A stretch of DNA of 64,000 bases, taken from assembly GCA_021793645.1 (NCBI GenBank), contig JAJYSJ010000001.1:62001-126000 (forward strand), written 5' to 3'. Below the pieces are notes generated by a model. It was not told the origin of the DNA, searched no databases, and saw only the letters and a list, made by a program, of their open reading frames with translations. Positions 48,140 through 56,730 of the stretch are shown here, piece after piece. The DNA is from Bacillota bacterium. Lineage in GTDB: Bacteria > Bacillota > Sulfobacillia > JAJZYS01 > JAJYTV01. How positions within the stretch are numbered: the first letter of the stretch is position 1; each line of letters starts with the position of its first letter. The position numbers were made by a program, and so were the translations under genes.

Positions 48140-49813
48140 ATGGCCAACACGGGTTGGAAACGATGGTCCCTGCTCGCGTCGGGCGCCTTGACCGCCGCGG
48201 TGGCGCTGTCTGGTTGCGGCAGTTCGACGCCCGCCACTTCTTCCGCGCAACAGGTGCTGCACTTCTCGTTCTCCAGCAACATCGAGACGCTCGACCCAAC
48301 CGAATGGACGGACGTCAGTTCGATGTACCCGATGCAGGAGATCTACGACACCCTGGTCGAGTACAACCAGACGAACTCCGGTCTACACCCCGGCCTCGCC
48401 ACATGGACGGCATCGTCTGACGGCAAGACCTATACCTTCACCCTGAAGAAGGGCATCAAGTTCTCGAACGGCGACCCGGTCACCGCGCAGGACGTCATCT
48501 ATTCGCTGAACCGCGTGACGCGCGGGGACGCGAACTCGAGCGGCGCTGCCCCGTACGGCTTCGCCTACTCGGACATCGTTGGATACAATGCTTGGTTCAA
48601 CAAGGGCAACCCGCCGCCCGCAGGGATGTCTGGCATGTCCGGCCTGACCTCTCCCGCGCCGGGAGTCGTCCAGATCCAGCTAACGACGCCGCAGGCGTTC
48701 TTCCTCAACGAACTCGCACTGATGTCGGCCGCGATCGTCGACCCGAAGGTCGTGCAAGAGTACGGGCAGAACTACCAGCTCCACGCGGTCGGCACCGGCC
48801 CGTACATGCTGAAGAGCTGGAACCAGGGACACCAGATGATCCTGGTGGCGAACCCGCACAGCTGGCGCGGCTCGCCGAAGGTGCAGAAGGTCATCATCGA
48901 CGAGAACGTGAACCCCGACCTCGCGCTGCTGCGCTACCAGCAGGGTACATACGACTTTCTCTGGGGTCCTTTGCCGTCTGAGGTCTACGCCAAGATCATC
49001 AGCTCGCCGACGCTGAAGAAGCAGTACTCCAACGTACCGGAGAACGGCGTTGTGTACCTTGCGTTCAACACGACGAAGGCGCCGTTCAACAACGTCTACA
49101 TGCGCCAGGCGGTCAACTACGCCATCAACAAGCAGCTGCTGATCAAGGACATCACGAACGGCCGCGCAGTCATGCAGACCCAGCCGCTGCCGCCGGGCAT
49201 CCCCGGGTACGACTCCTCGATCACGAACCCGTACCCGTACAACCAGGCGCTGGCGAAGTCCCTGTTGCAGAAGGCCGGCTACAATGGCCAGCCGATCACG
49301 TTCATCTACCCGAGCAACACCACGGACCACATCCGCACGGCCGAGATGATCCAGACGGACCTCAAGGCGATCGGCCTGAACGTGTCGATCCAGGGTACGA
49401 GCCAGATTGGCAACTACTGGCCGACAGAAGCCAACCCGAAGGGCAACTGGAACATCGCCTGGACCGACTGGTTCCAGGACTATCCGGACGCGCAGGACTT
49501 CCTCGAGAACCTGCTTGGGAACGAAGCCAACAACGCGACAAACGTCGGCAACTACTACGACAAGACCTTCCAGACCCTCATCGACACCGCTGACGCGCTG
49601 CCGGCCTCGCAGCAGGCGCAACGCGTGACGCTCTTCAAGCAGGCGGAACAGATCGCGGTCAAGCAGGCGGCCTGGGCGTTCCTCTACACCGAATGGAACG
49701 ACGCGCTGATCCAGCCATGGGTACAGCCGCAGGGAACGCACAGCGACCTCATGCTGTACCTGCATCCGGTCAAGACGCCGCAGTTCGAGTACATGACCGT
49801 GAAGTCGCACTAA
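48140..49813 (+). CDS. Peptide ABC transporter substrate-binding lipoprotein (family 5)
   Basis: A 557-residue extracellular binding protein with a lipobox (AVALSGCGSS) and the SBP_bac_5 fold: NIETLDPTEWTD, LKKGIKFSNGDPVTAQDV, VGTGPYMLKSW, MRQAVNYAINKQLL. It delivers peptides or related solutes to the DppB/DppC permease. ATG 48140 follows TTAGGAGGG. It sits between the two permease genes, an unusual order, and is followed by a strong hairpin that may lower downstream expression. Confidence 0.92.
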   Translation: MANTGWKRWSLLASGALTAAVALSGCGSSTPATSSAQQVLHFSFSSNIETLDPTEWTDVSSMYPMQEIYDTLVEYNQTNSGLHPGLATWTASSDGKTYTFTLKKGIKFSNGDPVTAQDVIYSLNRVTRGDANSSGAAPYGFAYSDIVGYNAWFNKGNPPPAGMSGMSGLTSPAPGVVQIQLTTPQAFFLNELALMSAAIVDPKVVQEYGQNYQLHAVGTGPYMLKSWNQGHQMILVANPHSWRGSPKVQKVIIDENVNPDLALLRYQQGTYDFLWGPLPSEVYAKIISSPTLKKQYSNVPENGVVYLAFNTTKAPFNNVYMRQAVNYAINKQLLIKDITNGRAVMQTQPLPPGIPGYDSSITNPYPYNQALAKSLLQKAGYNGQPITFIYPSNTTDHIRTAEMIQTDLKAIGLNVSIQGTSQIGNYWPTEANPKGNWNIAWTDWFQDYPDAQDFLENLLGNEANNATNVGNYYDKTFQTLIDTADALPASQQAQRVTLFKQAEQIAVKQAAWAFLYTEWNDALIQPWVQPQGTHSDLMLYLHPVKTPQFEYMTVKSH

Positions 49814-49824
49814 CAAGGGACGTC

Positions 49825-49854
49825 GGGGACCGGCGGCTTTCGCCGCCGGTCCCC
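49825..49854 (+). terminator. Intra-operon hairpin
   Basis: GGGGACCGGCGGC tttc GCCGCCGGTCCCC is a near-perfect 13-bp stem between the binding-protein gene and dppB. There is no T-run after it, so it may stabilise the upstream mRNA or partly terminate, giving more binding protein than permease. Confidence 0.7.
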
Positions 49855-49881
49855 CACCCCCGAAAGTTTGGGTGATGTCGC

Positions 49882-50799
49882 TTGGGCTCATTCATCGTCC
49901 GCCGGCTGATCTGGACCATCGTGACCATCTGGGCGATTCTCACGGTGACCTACTTCATCGCGTTCCTGGTGCCCGCCGACCCGGCGCGCCTCATCGCGGG
50001 CCAGCACGCGAGCGCGGCGACCCTTGCGGCTATTCGCCACCACCTGGGCCTCGATAAACCGCTCTGGTGGCGTTATCTTGCCTACTTCAACCAGTTTGTT
50101 CACGGCAACCTCGGGTACGACTTCATCATGCGGCGCACGGTTTCCGGAATGGTCCTGCAGGCCGCTCCCTACACTCTTTACCTCGCTGTGGTGGCCGTGT
50201 TCTTCGAGATCCTGATCGGGATCCCCGTCGGCATCATCTCGGCGGTCAAGCGGTACTCGTTCATTGACAACTTCCTGCGCTTTATGACCATCCTCGGCAT
50301 TTCGATGCCGACCTACTGGGTAGGATCGCTCCTGCTCGTATTGGTGGCGTTCAAGCTCGGTGTGTTGCCGCTGGGCGGGGTGTCCCCCGCCGGCGCCATC
50401 CTGCCTGGCCTCGCCGTCGGCATCACGGGGAGCGCCTTCTACGCGCGCATCCTGCGCTCCGCGACACTCGACGTGATGCGGATGGACTATGTGCGGACCG
50501 CACGGGCGAAGGGCATCCCCAATTGGGGGGTCCTGATGAAGCACACGGTCAGAAACGCGCTGATCCCTGTCGTGACCTACTTTGGCCTCGATTTCGGGAC
50601 CCTGCTGGGGGGCCTCATCGTTACGGAGACCATCTTCAACTGGACGGGACTCGGCTTTCTCCTGAACACGGCAATCGGCAATGCAGACGGATCGCTCATC
50701 ATGGGCATCACGCTGTTCTCCGCATCCAGCATCGTGATCATGAACCTGCTTGTGGACATCGCCTATGCGTTCCTCGACCCGCGGGTAAGCTACTCCTAA
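49882..50799 (+). CDS. Peptide ABC transporter permease (DppB-like)
   Basis: A 305-residue permease with six helices. The N-terminal FIVRRLIWTIVTIWAILTVTYFI, HLGLDKPLWWRYLAYFNQFVHGNLGYDF and the EAA loop (YVRTARAKGIPNWGVLMKHTVRNALIP) define the OppB/DppB family. The TTG start at 49882 follows GGGTGATG. It pairs with the DppC-like permease and is followed by a long terminator hairpin. Confidence 0.92.
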   Translation: MGSFIVRRLIWTIVTIWAILTVTYFIAFLVPADPARLIAGQHASAATLAAIRHHLGLDKPLWWRYLAYFNQFVHGNLGYDFIMRRTVSGMVLQAAPYTLYLAVVAVFFEILIGIPVGIISAVKRYSFIDNFLRFMTILGISMPTYWVGSLLLVLVAFKLGVLPLGGVSPAGAILPGLAVGITGSAFYARILRSATLDVMRMDYVRTARAKGIPNWGVLMKHTVRNALIPVVTYFGLDFGTLLGGLIVTETIFNWTGLGFLLNTAIGNADGSLIMGITLFSASSIVIMNLLVDIAYAFLDPRVSYS

Positions 50800-50807
50800 A
50801 GGCAGGG

Positions 50808-50857
50808 AAACGAAAGCAAGACGCCTGGCTGACCAGCCCGGCGTCTTGCTTTCGTTT
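50808..50857. terminator. Strong terminator after dppB-like gene
   Basis: AAACGAAAGCAAGACGCC and GGCGTCTTGCTTTCGTTT pair perfectly over 18 bp around a 14-base loop that can itself pair (GGCT..AGCC). TTTTCG ends the right arm. This closes the transporter operon. Confidence 0.88.
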
Positions 50858-51015
50858 TCGTCCGCCATGGGGCATGGCCACCAACGAGGCATGTTTTGGC
50901 GCGAATTGTCGAACGGACAAAGGCGCATGTCGGATGGAGGCGATTGGGGGCAGGACTTGGCTCGGGCCGAGTGTAATACGGCAGTGCGAAGGTTCGGAGT
51001 AGCCCGTCTCTAACC

Positions 51016-51043
51016 GCGCGCGGCGGGACAGCCCGCCGCGCGC
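51016..51043 (+). terminator. Hairpin upstream of second binding protein
   Basis: GCGCGCGGCGGG acag CCCGCCGCGCGC is a perfect 12-bp stem, 32 bases before the next start codon. It lacks a T-run, so it could be a leader hairpin or mRNA stabiliser rather than a terminator. The 50858-51015 stretch upstream holds nothing else recognisable. Confidence 0.5.
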
Positions 51044-51075
51044 TGCGTGAGGTTACCGCTGAGGAGGATCCCAAT

Positions 51076-52728
51076 TTGCGTAGCCGATCCGCCCGCACCC
51101 TGATCGCCATCCTCGGAGCCGTCGGCATCACCGCGCTCGTCGCGGGATGCTCCAGTACCCCGGCGGTCACCATCCCGACTACCCTCCGCTTGGCCCAGGC
51201 CAGCCCTATTCCGACACTTGACCCGGCCAGCTGGTTTGATGGCGTATCCCAGGGGTACATGCATGCCATCTACGACACACTGGTGCAGTATGGGCCGGAT
51301 AACGCCACGATCGAACCGGACCTCGCAACCAGTTGGAATGTGACGAACAACGGCAAGACCTACATCTTCAACCTGCGCAAAGGCGTCAAGTTCTCGAACG
51401 GAGACGCTTTTGACGCGCAGGCTGTGCAGTACAACATCCAGCGCATGACGTCGAAGGCGGCCGGCGCGCCGTACGCCTTCGCCTACAGCATGATCCAGGG
51501 CTTTGCGGCGTGGAACGCCGGAACGGCGTCAAGCCTCACGGGAGTGAAGGTGCTCGGAAGCCACCGGATCGAGTTCGACCTGACGGCGCCGAGCGGGACG
51601 TTCCTCAACGCCATGGCGCTGGTGTCGGCAGCGATCGGTGATCCCAAGGCGGAGGCGAAGTACGGCTTCACATCCTATGAGGACAACGCGATCGGGACTG
51701 GGCCATACGTGCTGTCGAAGTGGGTGCACGGACAGGAGCTTGTCCTCACCCGAAATCCGCACTACTGGGGCCGTAGACCGAGCATCAAGACGATTTCCAC
51801 GACCGTCGGGCTCAGCCCAGCACAGCAGCTGCGGGACTTCCAGAAGGGGCGCCTCGACATCGTCGGTACGTTCGGCAGCAACGGCATCAATGCGCAGACC
51901 TTCTCAGCCATCCAAGCGAGCAGGTCGCTGAAGCAGCGCTACCACTCGGCGCCCGCCGATTCTGTCACCTTCCTTGGGTTCAACGTCACGGCATATCCCT
52001 TCGACCAGCTGGCGGTGCGACAGGCCGTGAACGTGATTCTGAACCGCGACGCCCTCGTCGCCGCGTTGACTGCCGGCCGCGGAACCCTCGACAATGACGG
52101 GCTCTTTGCGCCAGGTATGCCGGGGTACAATGCGGGCGCCGTCTACCCCTATTCGGTGGATGCCACCAAGGCGGCTGCGCTTCTGAGGTCCGTGGGCATT
52201 ACGCCCACGCATCCCGCGTCCTTTGAACTCGCCTTCCAATCCGGCGCCCCGACCGTAATGAAGGCCATGCAGGTAGTGAAGGCGGAGCTCCAGCCGCTCG
52301 GGCTCGATGCGACCTTGAAGCCGATCCCCTGGACCACCTTCTTTACCAATGCGCACAACGCGTCGCAGACGACCTACGGCATGTATCTGCTGACCTGGGC
52401 AGCCGATTATCCGCAGCCCGAGGATCTCTTCGACAACCTCTTCGCTACGAACGGCACAGCGAACTTCTCAGGCTTCAACGACACGGCGCTGCAGAACCTG
52501 CTCGCGCAGGCGGACATGCTGCCGCCATCTCAGCAGGCCCAGCAGATCTCGATCTATCGGCAAGCGAACCAGATCCTGCTCCAGCAGGCGCCGGCGGACT
52601 TCCTATCGTACGGATGGAACGAGGTGCTCGTGCAGCCCTGGGTGCAATACACGTCGGTGGGCGCTCTTGGGCTCGGGCCAGTGTACACGGCAGAATTCGC
52701 TGATCTTACGCTGCGTGCACACAAGTAG
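51076..52728 (+). CDS. Second peptide ABC transporter substrate-binding lipoprotein
   Basis: A 550-residue lipoprotein (lipobox LVAGCSS) of the same SBP_bac_5 family: IPTLDPASWFDG, LRKGVKFSNGDAFDAQAV, IGTGPYVLSKW, VRQAVNVILNRDALV. It is clearly related to the first binding protein but diverged enough to suggest a different ligand. The TTG start has GAGGAGG upstream. A terminator separates it from the permease genes, so it is expressed independently and probably shares the same permease. Confidence 0.9.
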   Translation: MRSRSARTLIAILGAVGITALVAGCSSTPAVTIPTTLRLAQASPIPTLDPASWFDGVSQGYMHAIYDTLVQYGPDNATIEPDLATSWNVTNNGKTYIFNLRKGVKFSNGDAFDAQAVQYNIQRMTSKAAGAPYAFAYSMIQGFAAWNAGTASSLTGVKVLGSHRIEFDLTAPSGTFLNAMALVSAAIGDPKAEAKYGFTSYEDNAIGTGPYVLSKWVHGQELVLTRNPHYWGRRPSIKTISTTVGLSPAQQLRDFQKGRLDIVGTFGSNGINAQTFSAIQASRSLKQRYHSAPADSVTFLGFNVTAYPFDQLAVRQAVNVILNRDALVAALTAGRGTLDNDGLFAPGMPGYNAGAVYPYSVDATKAAALLRSVGITPTHPASFELAFQSGAPTVMKAMQVVKAELQPLGLDATLKPIPWTTFFTNAHNASQTTYGMYLLTWAADYPQPEDLFDNLFATNGTANFSGFNDTALQNLLAQADMLPPSQQAQQISIYRQANQILLQQAPADFLSYGWNEVLVQPWVQYTSVGALGLGPVYTAEFADLTLRAHK

Positions 52729-52777
52729 CCGAGCGGAGTATGTGCAAGCCCCCATATTGTCATTCTTGAGACGAGCA

Positions 52778-52813
52778 GATATGGCGGTGCACCATTGTGC
52801 GCACCGCCATATC
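52778..52813. terminator. Hairpin between binding protein and DUF1003 gene
   Basis: GATATGGCGGTGC accattgtgc GCACCGCCATATC is a perfect 13-bp stem with a ten-base loop. It lies 50 bases after the upstream stop and 38 bases before the next start; no T-run is visible. Confidence 0.65.
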
Positions 52814-52851
52814 GATCGGATTGGGACTTGGCCTACGCAGGAGGTGGAGGC

Positions 52852-53319
52852 TTGCAGTTTCCGGGCCGCTTTCAACACAACCACGCACCAGTGAAGAACG
52901 TGAACCAGGTCTTCGAGGAGCAGCGGACGCCGGGCGATCGCATTGCCGATCGCTTCGCCACAATCATGGGATCCTGGACATTCATCATCACCCAGAGCGT
53001 CCTATTGGTCGCATGGGTAACCCTCAATGTAACCGCGTGGATCTTTCACTGGGATCCCTACCCATTCATCCTGTTGAACCTGACGCTCTCGTTCCAGGCG
53101 GCGTATGCCGCGCCGATCATCATGATGTCGCAGAACCGTCAGGCCTCGAAGGACCGCGTCGAGGCGCACCTCGACTACGAAGTGAATCAGAAGGCCGAAG
53201 AGGAGGTGCGGGTCATTTTGCAGCACCTCGAGGCGCAGAATGAGGCCATCCTCGAGATTATGCATCGGCTGGAGCGTCTGGAGGCCGCTCAACAGAACGC
53301 AGGAGCCGCGCCCGCTTGA
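52852..53319 (+). CDS. DUF1003 membrane protein
   Basis: A 155-residue protein with two membrane helices (WTFIITQSVLLVAWVTLNV, PFILLNLTLSFQAAYAAPII) and a C-terminal coiled coil. The DUF1003 signature is plain: GDRIADRFATIMGSWTFI, WDPYPFILLNLTLSFQAAYAAPIIMMSQNRQ and KDRVEAHLDYEVNQKAEEEV. Function in the family is not established. TTG 52852 has AGGAGG seven bases upstream; the ORF-track start at 52795 falls inside the preceding hairpin. Confidence 0.88.
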   Translation: MQFPGRFQHNHAPVKNVNQVFEEQRTPGDRIADRFATIMGSWTFIITQSVLLVAWVTLNVTAWIFHWDPYPFILLNLTLSFQAAYAAPIIMMSQNRQASKDRVEAHLDYEVNQKAEEEVRVILQHLEAQNEAILEIMHRLERLEAAQQNAGAAPA

Positions 53320-53334
53320 CGGGTGCGGCTCCTG
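53300..53334. terminator. Terminator overlapping the DUF1003 gene end
   Basis: CAGGAGCCGCGCCCG cttga CGGGTGCGGCTCCTG pairs over 15 bp with one G-U pair. It includes the last codons of the DUF1003 gene and lies between convergent genes. Confidence 0.8.
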
Positions 53335-53364
53335 GAAGTTGACGGCAGGCGGTAGCGACCGACG

Positions 53365-54783
53365 TCAGCGAGCGGCCGGCGGTCGGCGTAGCAACGTGGC
53401 CTGTTCGAACGCGTGGGCGAACTCCAGAAGCCGCGCCTCAGAGAATGCGGGTCCCGTCAATGTGAGTCCAACCGGCTCACCCTGCTGCGTGTAGCCGGCC
53501 GGCACGCACACCGAAGGGTAGCCGGCGCGCGCGGCGATATCCGCGCCATAGCTCGACGGGAAGACCAGCGCATCGAGGCGGCCCTGCGCAAGGACTGCGT
53601 CGATGCCTTCCTCGCGGGACCAGCGCAGGTCATTGCGGCGCGACTGCAGGTAGTCCGCTTCGATGAGGGCGCCGCTCGTCGCTTCAGCTGCAACCAGCAG
53701 GGACTGTCCGTAGCGGAGCATCTGACGACGGTGGCGCTCGTTGAATGCAACGAGTTCGTGCAGGTTGCGCACCCCAAGATCCGGCCTTACGGTGCGCAGG
53801 TACGCGTTGAGGTCAGCCTTGAACTCGTGAATCAGCACGTCCAGTGTCCACTCCGCCTCCGCGGTGGGGATCTCGAAGGGGTCCAGCACTTCGGCTCCGA
53901 TCCCGCGCATCATGCCGAGCGCCTCGTTGAAGACGCTGGCCTCCGCAGCCGGGAGGTCTTCCGTGAACCCCTTTCGAGGAACGCCGATACGCCGGCCGCG
54001 CAGCGCGTCGAGCCGGAACTGCGGCGGTGCGGGGACGTCAGCCGACCAGGTCGACGGGTCGCGCCGGTCCCGGCCCGCGATGGCCCAGAGGAGCTGTGCG
54101 GCGTCCCTTACCGTGCGGGCGATCGGACCGGCCGTATCCTGGCTGTGCGAGATCGGGACGATGCCTGAGCGGCTGACGAGGCCGATGGTCGGCTTGACGC
54201 CGACGACGGAGTTCTGGCTGGCGGGATTAAGAATCGAGCCCGACGTCTCTGTGCCGATCGCCAGCATGGTGAGGTTCGTTGAGACGGAGACGCCAGAACC
54301 GGAGGAAGAGCCGCCAGGGTCAAACGGGCCGTAGGCGTTCTTCACCTGGCCGACGCGCGAACTGTAGCCCGATGGCATGCCATCGGTCATGAAGTTCGCC
54401 CACTCGGTCATCGAGGCCTTGCCGAGGATGACCGCTCCCGCGCGCCGCAGTCGTGCCGCCACGTGGCTATCACGGGCGGCGACATGGTCGGAGATGGCCA
54501 AGGACCCTGCAGTCGTATGCAGGCGATCCGCAGTGTCGATGTTGTCCTTGAGCAGCACGGGAATGCCATGCAAGGGACCGCGCACGCGTCCTTCGCTGCG
54601 CTCGCGGTCCAGGGCGGCCGCGATTGAGGGCGCGTCGGGATTCACCTCGCAAACGGCTCGCAGACCAGCCAACGCGGCAATGCGATCAAAGTAATGCCAT
54701 ACGAGTTCTTCGGCGGTCAGTTCACCCGTTTCGAACTTCCCTTGGATCTGAGAAAGATCTGCCTCCTCGAGCCAATCAGGCAC
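53365..54783 (-). CDS. Amidase (amidase signature family)
   Basis: A 472-residue amidase. The Ser-cisSer-Lys triad is visible: lysine in GIPVLLKDNIDTADRL, cis-serine in DPGGSSSGSGVSVS and nucleophilic serine in TETSGSILNPAS. GatA is unlikely, as no gatC or gatB lies nearby and the C-terminal part follows the stand-alone amidase pattern. The substrate is unknown. The GTG at 54783 follows GGAGGAGG at a good distance. No signal peptide is visible. Confidence 0.88.
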   Translation of the reverse strand: MPDWLEEADLSQIQGKFETGELTAEELVWHYFDRIAALAGLRAVCEVNPDAPSIAAALDRERSEGRVRGPLHGIPVLLKDNIDTADRLHTTAGSLAISDHVAARDSHVAARLRRAGAVILGKASMTEWANFMTDGMPSGYSSRVGQVKNAYGPFDPGGSSSGSGVSVSTNLTMLAIGTETSGSILNPASQNSVVGVKPTIGLVSRSGIVPISHSQDTAGPIARTVRDAAQLLWAIAGRDRRDPSTWSADVPAPPQFRLDALRGRRIGVPRKGFTEDLPAAEASVFNEALGMMRGIGAEVLDPFEIPTAEAEWTLDVLIHEFKADLNAYLRTVRPDLGVRNLHELVAFNERHRRQMLRYGQSLLVAAEATSGALIEADYLQSRRNDLRWSREEGIDAVLAQGRLDALVFPSSYGADIAARAGYPSVCVPAGYTQQGEPVGLTLTGPAFSEARLLEFAHAFEQATLLRRPPAAR

Positions 54784-54899
54784 GTCCAGAACCTCCTCCG
54801 GAGCGCGGCGGTCGCCGTGGGTGAAGAAGAGAATGCGCCGCAGGCAGAGCCAATCCCTGCCGTGGTGGTAGAGTGGAAGCGAGGTGTAAGACGATCGGA

Positions 54900-56726
54900 A
54901 TGCATATGGGCGGCGGTTTCGGCGGCATGTGGACGCAGCAGCGTAGCCTTCGGTACCTAGAGGACGGCCAGCCAGACGCGCGACGCACGCTGCGGCGGCT
55001 GCGACCGGTGCTGCGGCCGCACCTCCGACCGATCGGCATCGGGGTCCTCCTGGTCTGTGTCGGTGTCGTGCTCGGCCTCGTGCCGCCGCTCCTGATCAGG
55101 GCAGCGATCGACCAGGCGATCCCGTTGCACCGTCTCAATGAACTCCTCTGGCTTGCTTTCGGTATGCTCCTCTTCCCCGCCGCGTCAGCGGTGGTAGGCG
55201 TCGGCCAGAATTATCTGAGCACTGTGGTCGCACAGCGCATCATCCACGACCTGAGGCAATCTCTCTACCGCCACGGACAGCGGCTCGGCCTCGACTTCTT
55301 TACTTGGACTCGGCCCGGAGAAATCCACGCGCGCTTCATTAGCGACTTGGGGGCGGTGCAGCAAGCCCTAGCCCAGAGCCTCATCGGAACGTTCGTCAAC
55401 GTCCTCACCGTACTGCTCACGCTTGGCACGATGCTCATTCTGAACTGGCGTCTCGCGCTCATCGCGGCCATCTCCCTGCCGGCCTTTGCCATCCCGGTGC
55501 TGCACTTCGGCAAGCGCCGGTACGAAGCGACGCAGGAGACACAGACCGCGCTTGCGGACCTCACCAGCCTTCTGGAGGAGACGCTCTCGCTGTCCGGCGT
55601 AACTGTCGTCAAGAGCTATGGGCGCGAGGACGCCGAAGCGGAGCGCTTTGGCAAGGCGAGCGAACGGGTGCGTGACACCTCGATCCGCCAATCTCTGGTC
55701 GGACAGTGGGTGATGCTGGTCGTACAAGTTCTGTCGGCGGTCGGACCAGCTGCGCTCTATGGCTACGGCGGCTATCTGGTAGTGCAAGGTCAGGTGGCAC
55801 TGGGCACCATCGTTGCGTTCGCGACGTACCTGGCGCGGCTCTACGGCCCTGCGTCGTCTCTCGCGTCGGTGAACACGACGGTGCTTGGCGCGCTTGCGTT
55901 GTTCGATCGCGTGTTCCACTTTCTCGACGTGCCGGTCAGCGTGCCTGATCCCCGGTCCCCTCTCCCCCTGCCACCGCGCGGTTCTGGACTCGGTGTCGCC
56001 TTCCGGGGCGTGCACTTTACCTACCCGCAGGGTGCGGAGATCTTGCACGGCATCACCTGCGAGGCGCCGGCAGGCCAACTCACCGCGCTCGTCGGCCCGA
56101 GCGGCGCAGGCAAGACTACGATCCTTTCCCTGGCTTCCCGCTTCTACGACCCGGAGGAGGGCGAGGTGGAGATTTCAGGTGTGCCGCTGCGGCGGGTAGC
56201 AAACGCGGAACTGCGTCAGCGCTCGGCGGTAGTGACCCAGGAAGTATTTCTCTTCCATGCAACCCTGCGTGAGAACATCGCCTATGGGCAGGCGGACGCA
56301 CAGACGGAGGCTGTCGAACGCGCAGCGCGCCAGGCCCAGCTCGGAGACCTGTTGGACAGCCTGCCGGAGGGGCTCGAAACGGTGGTCGGCGAGCGGGGAT
56401 ACCGTCTTTCGGGCGGTGAGAAGCAGCGCGTGGCAATCGCACGCGCTATCTTGCACGATCCCGAACTCCTGCTGCTCGACGAGGCAACGAGTTCACTGGA
56501 CTCTCAGGCTGAGGCCCTGATCCAGCAAGCCCTCTCTGAGCTCTTTTCCGCGCGCACCGTGATCGCGATTGCGCATAGGCTCTCGACGATTCTGCAGGCG
56601 GATCAGATCCTGGTCGTGGACGAAGGGCGCATCGTGGCGAGCGGCACCCACCAGGAACTCGTGGTGCAGGACGGACTCTACCGCAAACTGTATGAGACGC
56701 AGTTCGCCGCGGCAAAGGCGCGCTAG
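54900..56726 (+). CDS. ABC exporter, fused membrane and ATPase domains
   Basis: A 608-residue half-transporter acting as a homo- or heterodimer. Six membrane helices (about residues 40-320) precede the ATPase domain with Walker A VGPSGAGKTT, the Q-loop VTQEVFLFHATLRENIAYG, signature LSGGEKQR, Walker B LLLLDEATSSLD and the switch histidine in AIAHRLST. It resembles MsbA/BmrA-type lipid or drug exporters. The start is uncertain: ATG 54900 and ATG 54906 are close alternatives, and the ORF-track GTG at 54873 lacks support. It is divergent from the amidase and convergent with the GGDEF gene. Confidence 0.9.
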   Translation: MHMGGGFGGMWTQQRSLRYLEDGQPDARRTLRRLRPVLRPHLRPIGIGVLLVCVGVVLGLVPPLLIRAAIDQAIPLHRLNELLWLAFGMLLFPAASAVVGVGQNYLSTVVAQRIIHDLRQSLYRHGQRLGLDFFTWTRPGEIHARFISDLGAVQQALAQSLIGTFVNVLTVLLTLGTMLILNWRLALIAAISLPAFAIPVLHFGKRRYEATQETQTALADLTSLLEETLSLSGVTVVKSYGREDAEAERFGKASERVRDTSIRQSLVGQWVMLVVQVLSAVGPAALYGYGGYLVVQGQVALGTIVAFATYLARLYGPASSLASVNTTVLGALALFDRVFHFLDVPVSVPDPRSPLPLPPRGSGLGVAFRGVHFTYPQGAEILHGITCEAPAGQLTALVGPSGAGKTTILSLASRFYDPEEGEVEISGVPLRRVANAELRQRSAVVTQEVFLFHATLRENIAYGQADAQTEAVERAARQAQLGDLLDSLPEGLETVVGERGYRLSGGEKQRVAIARAILHDPELLLLDEATSSLDSQAEALIQQALSELFSARTVIAIAHRLSTILQADQILVVDEGRIVASGTHQELVVQDGLYRKLYETQFAAAKAR

Positions 56727-56730
56727 AGAC

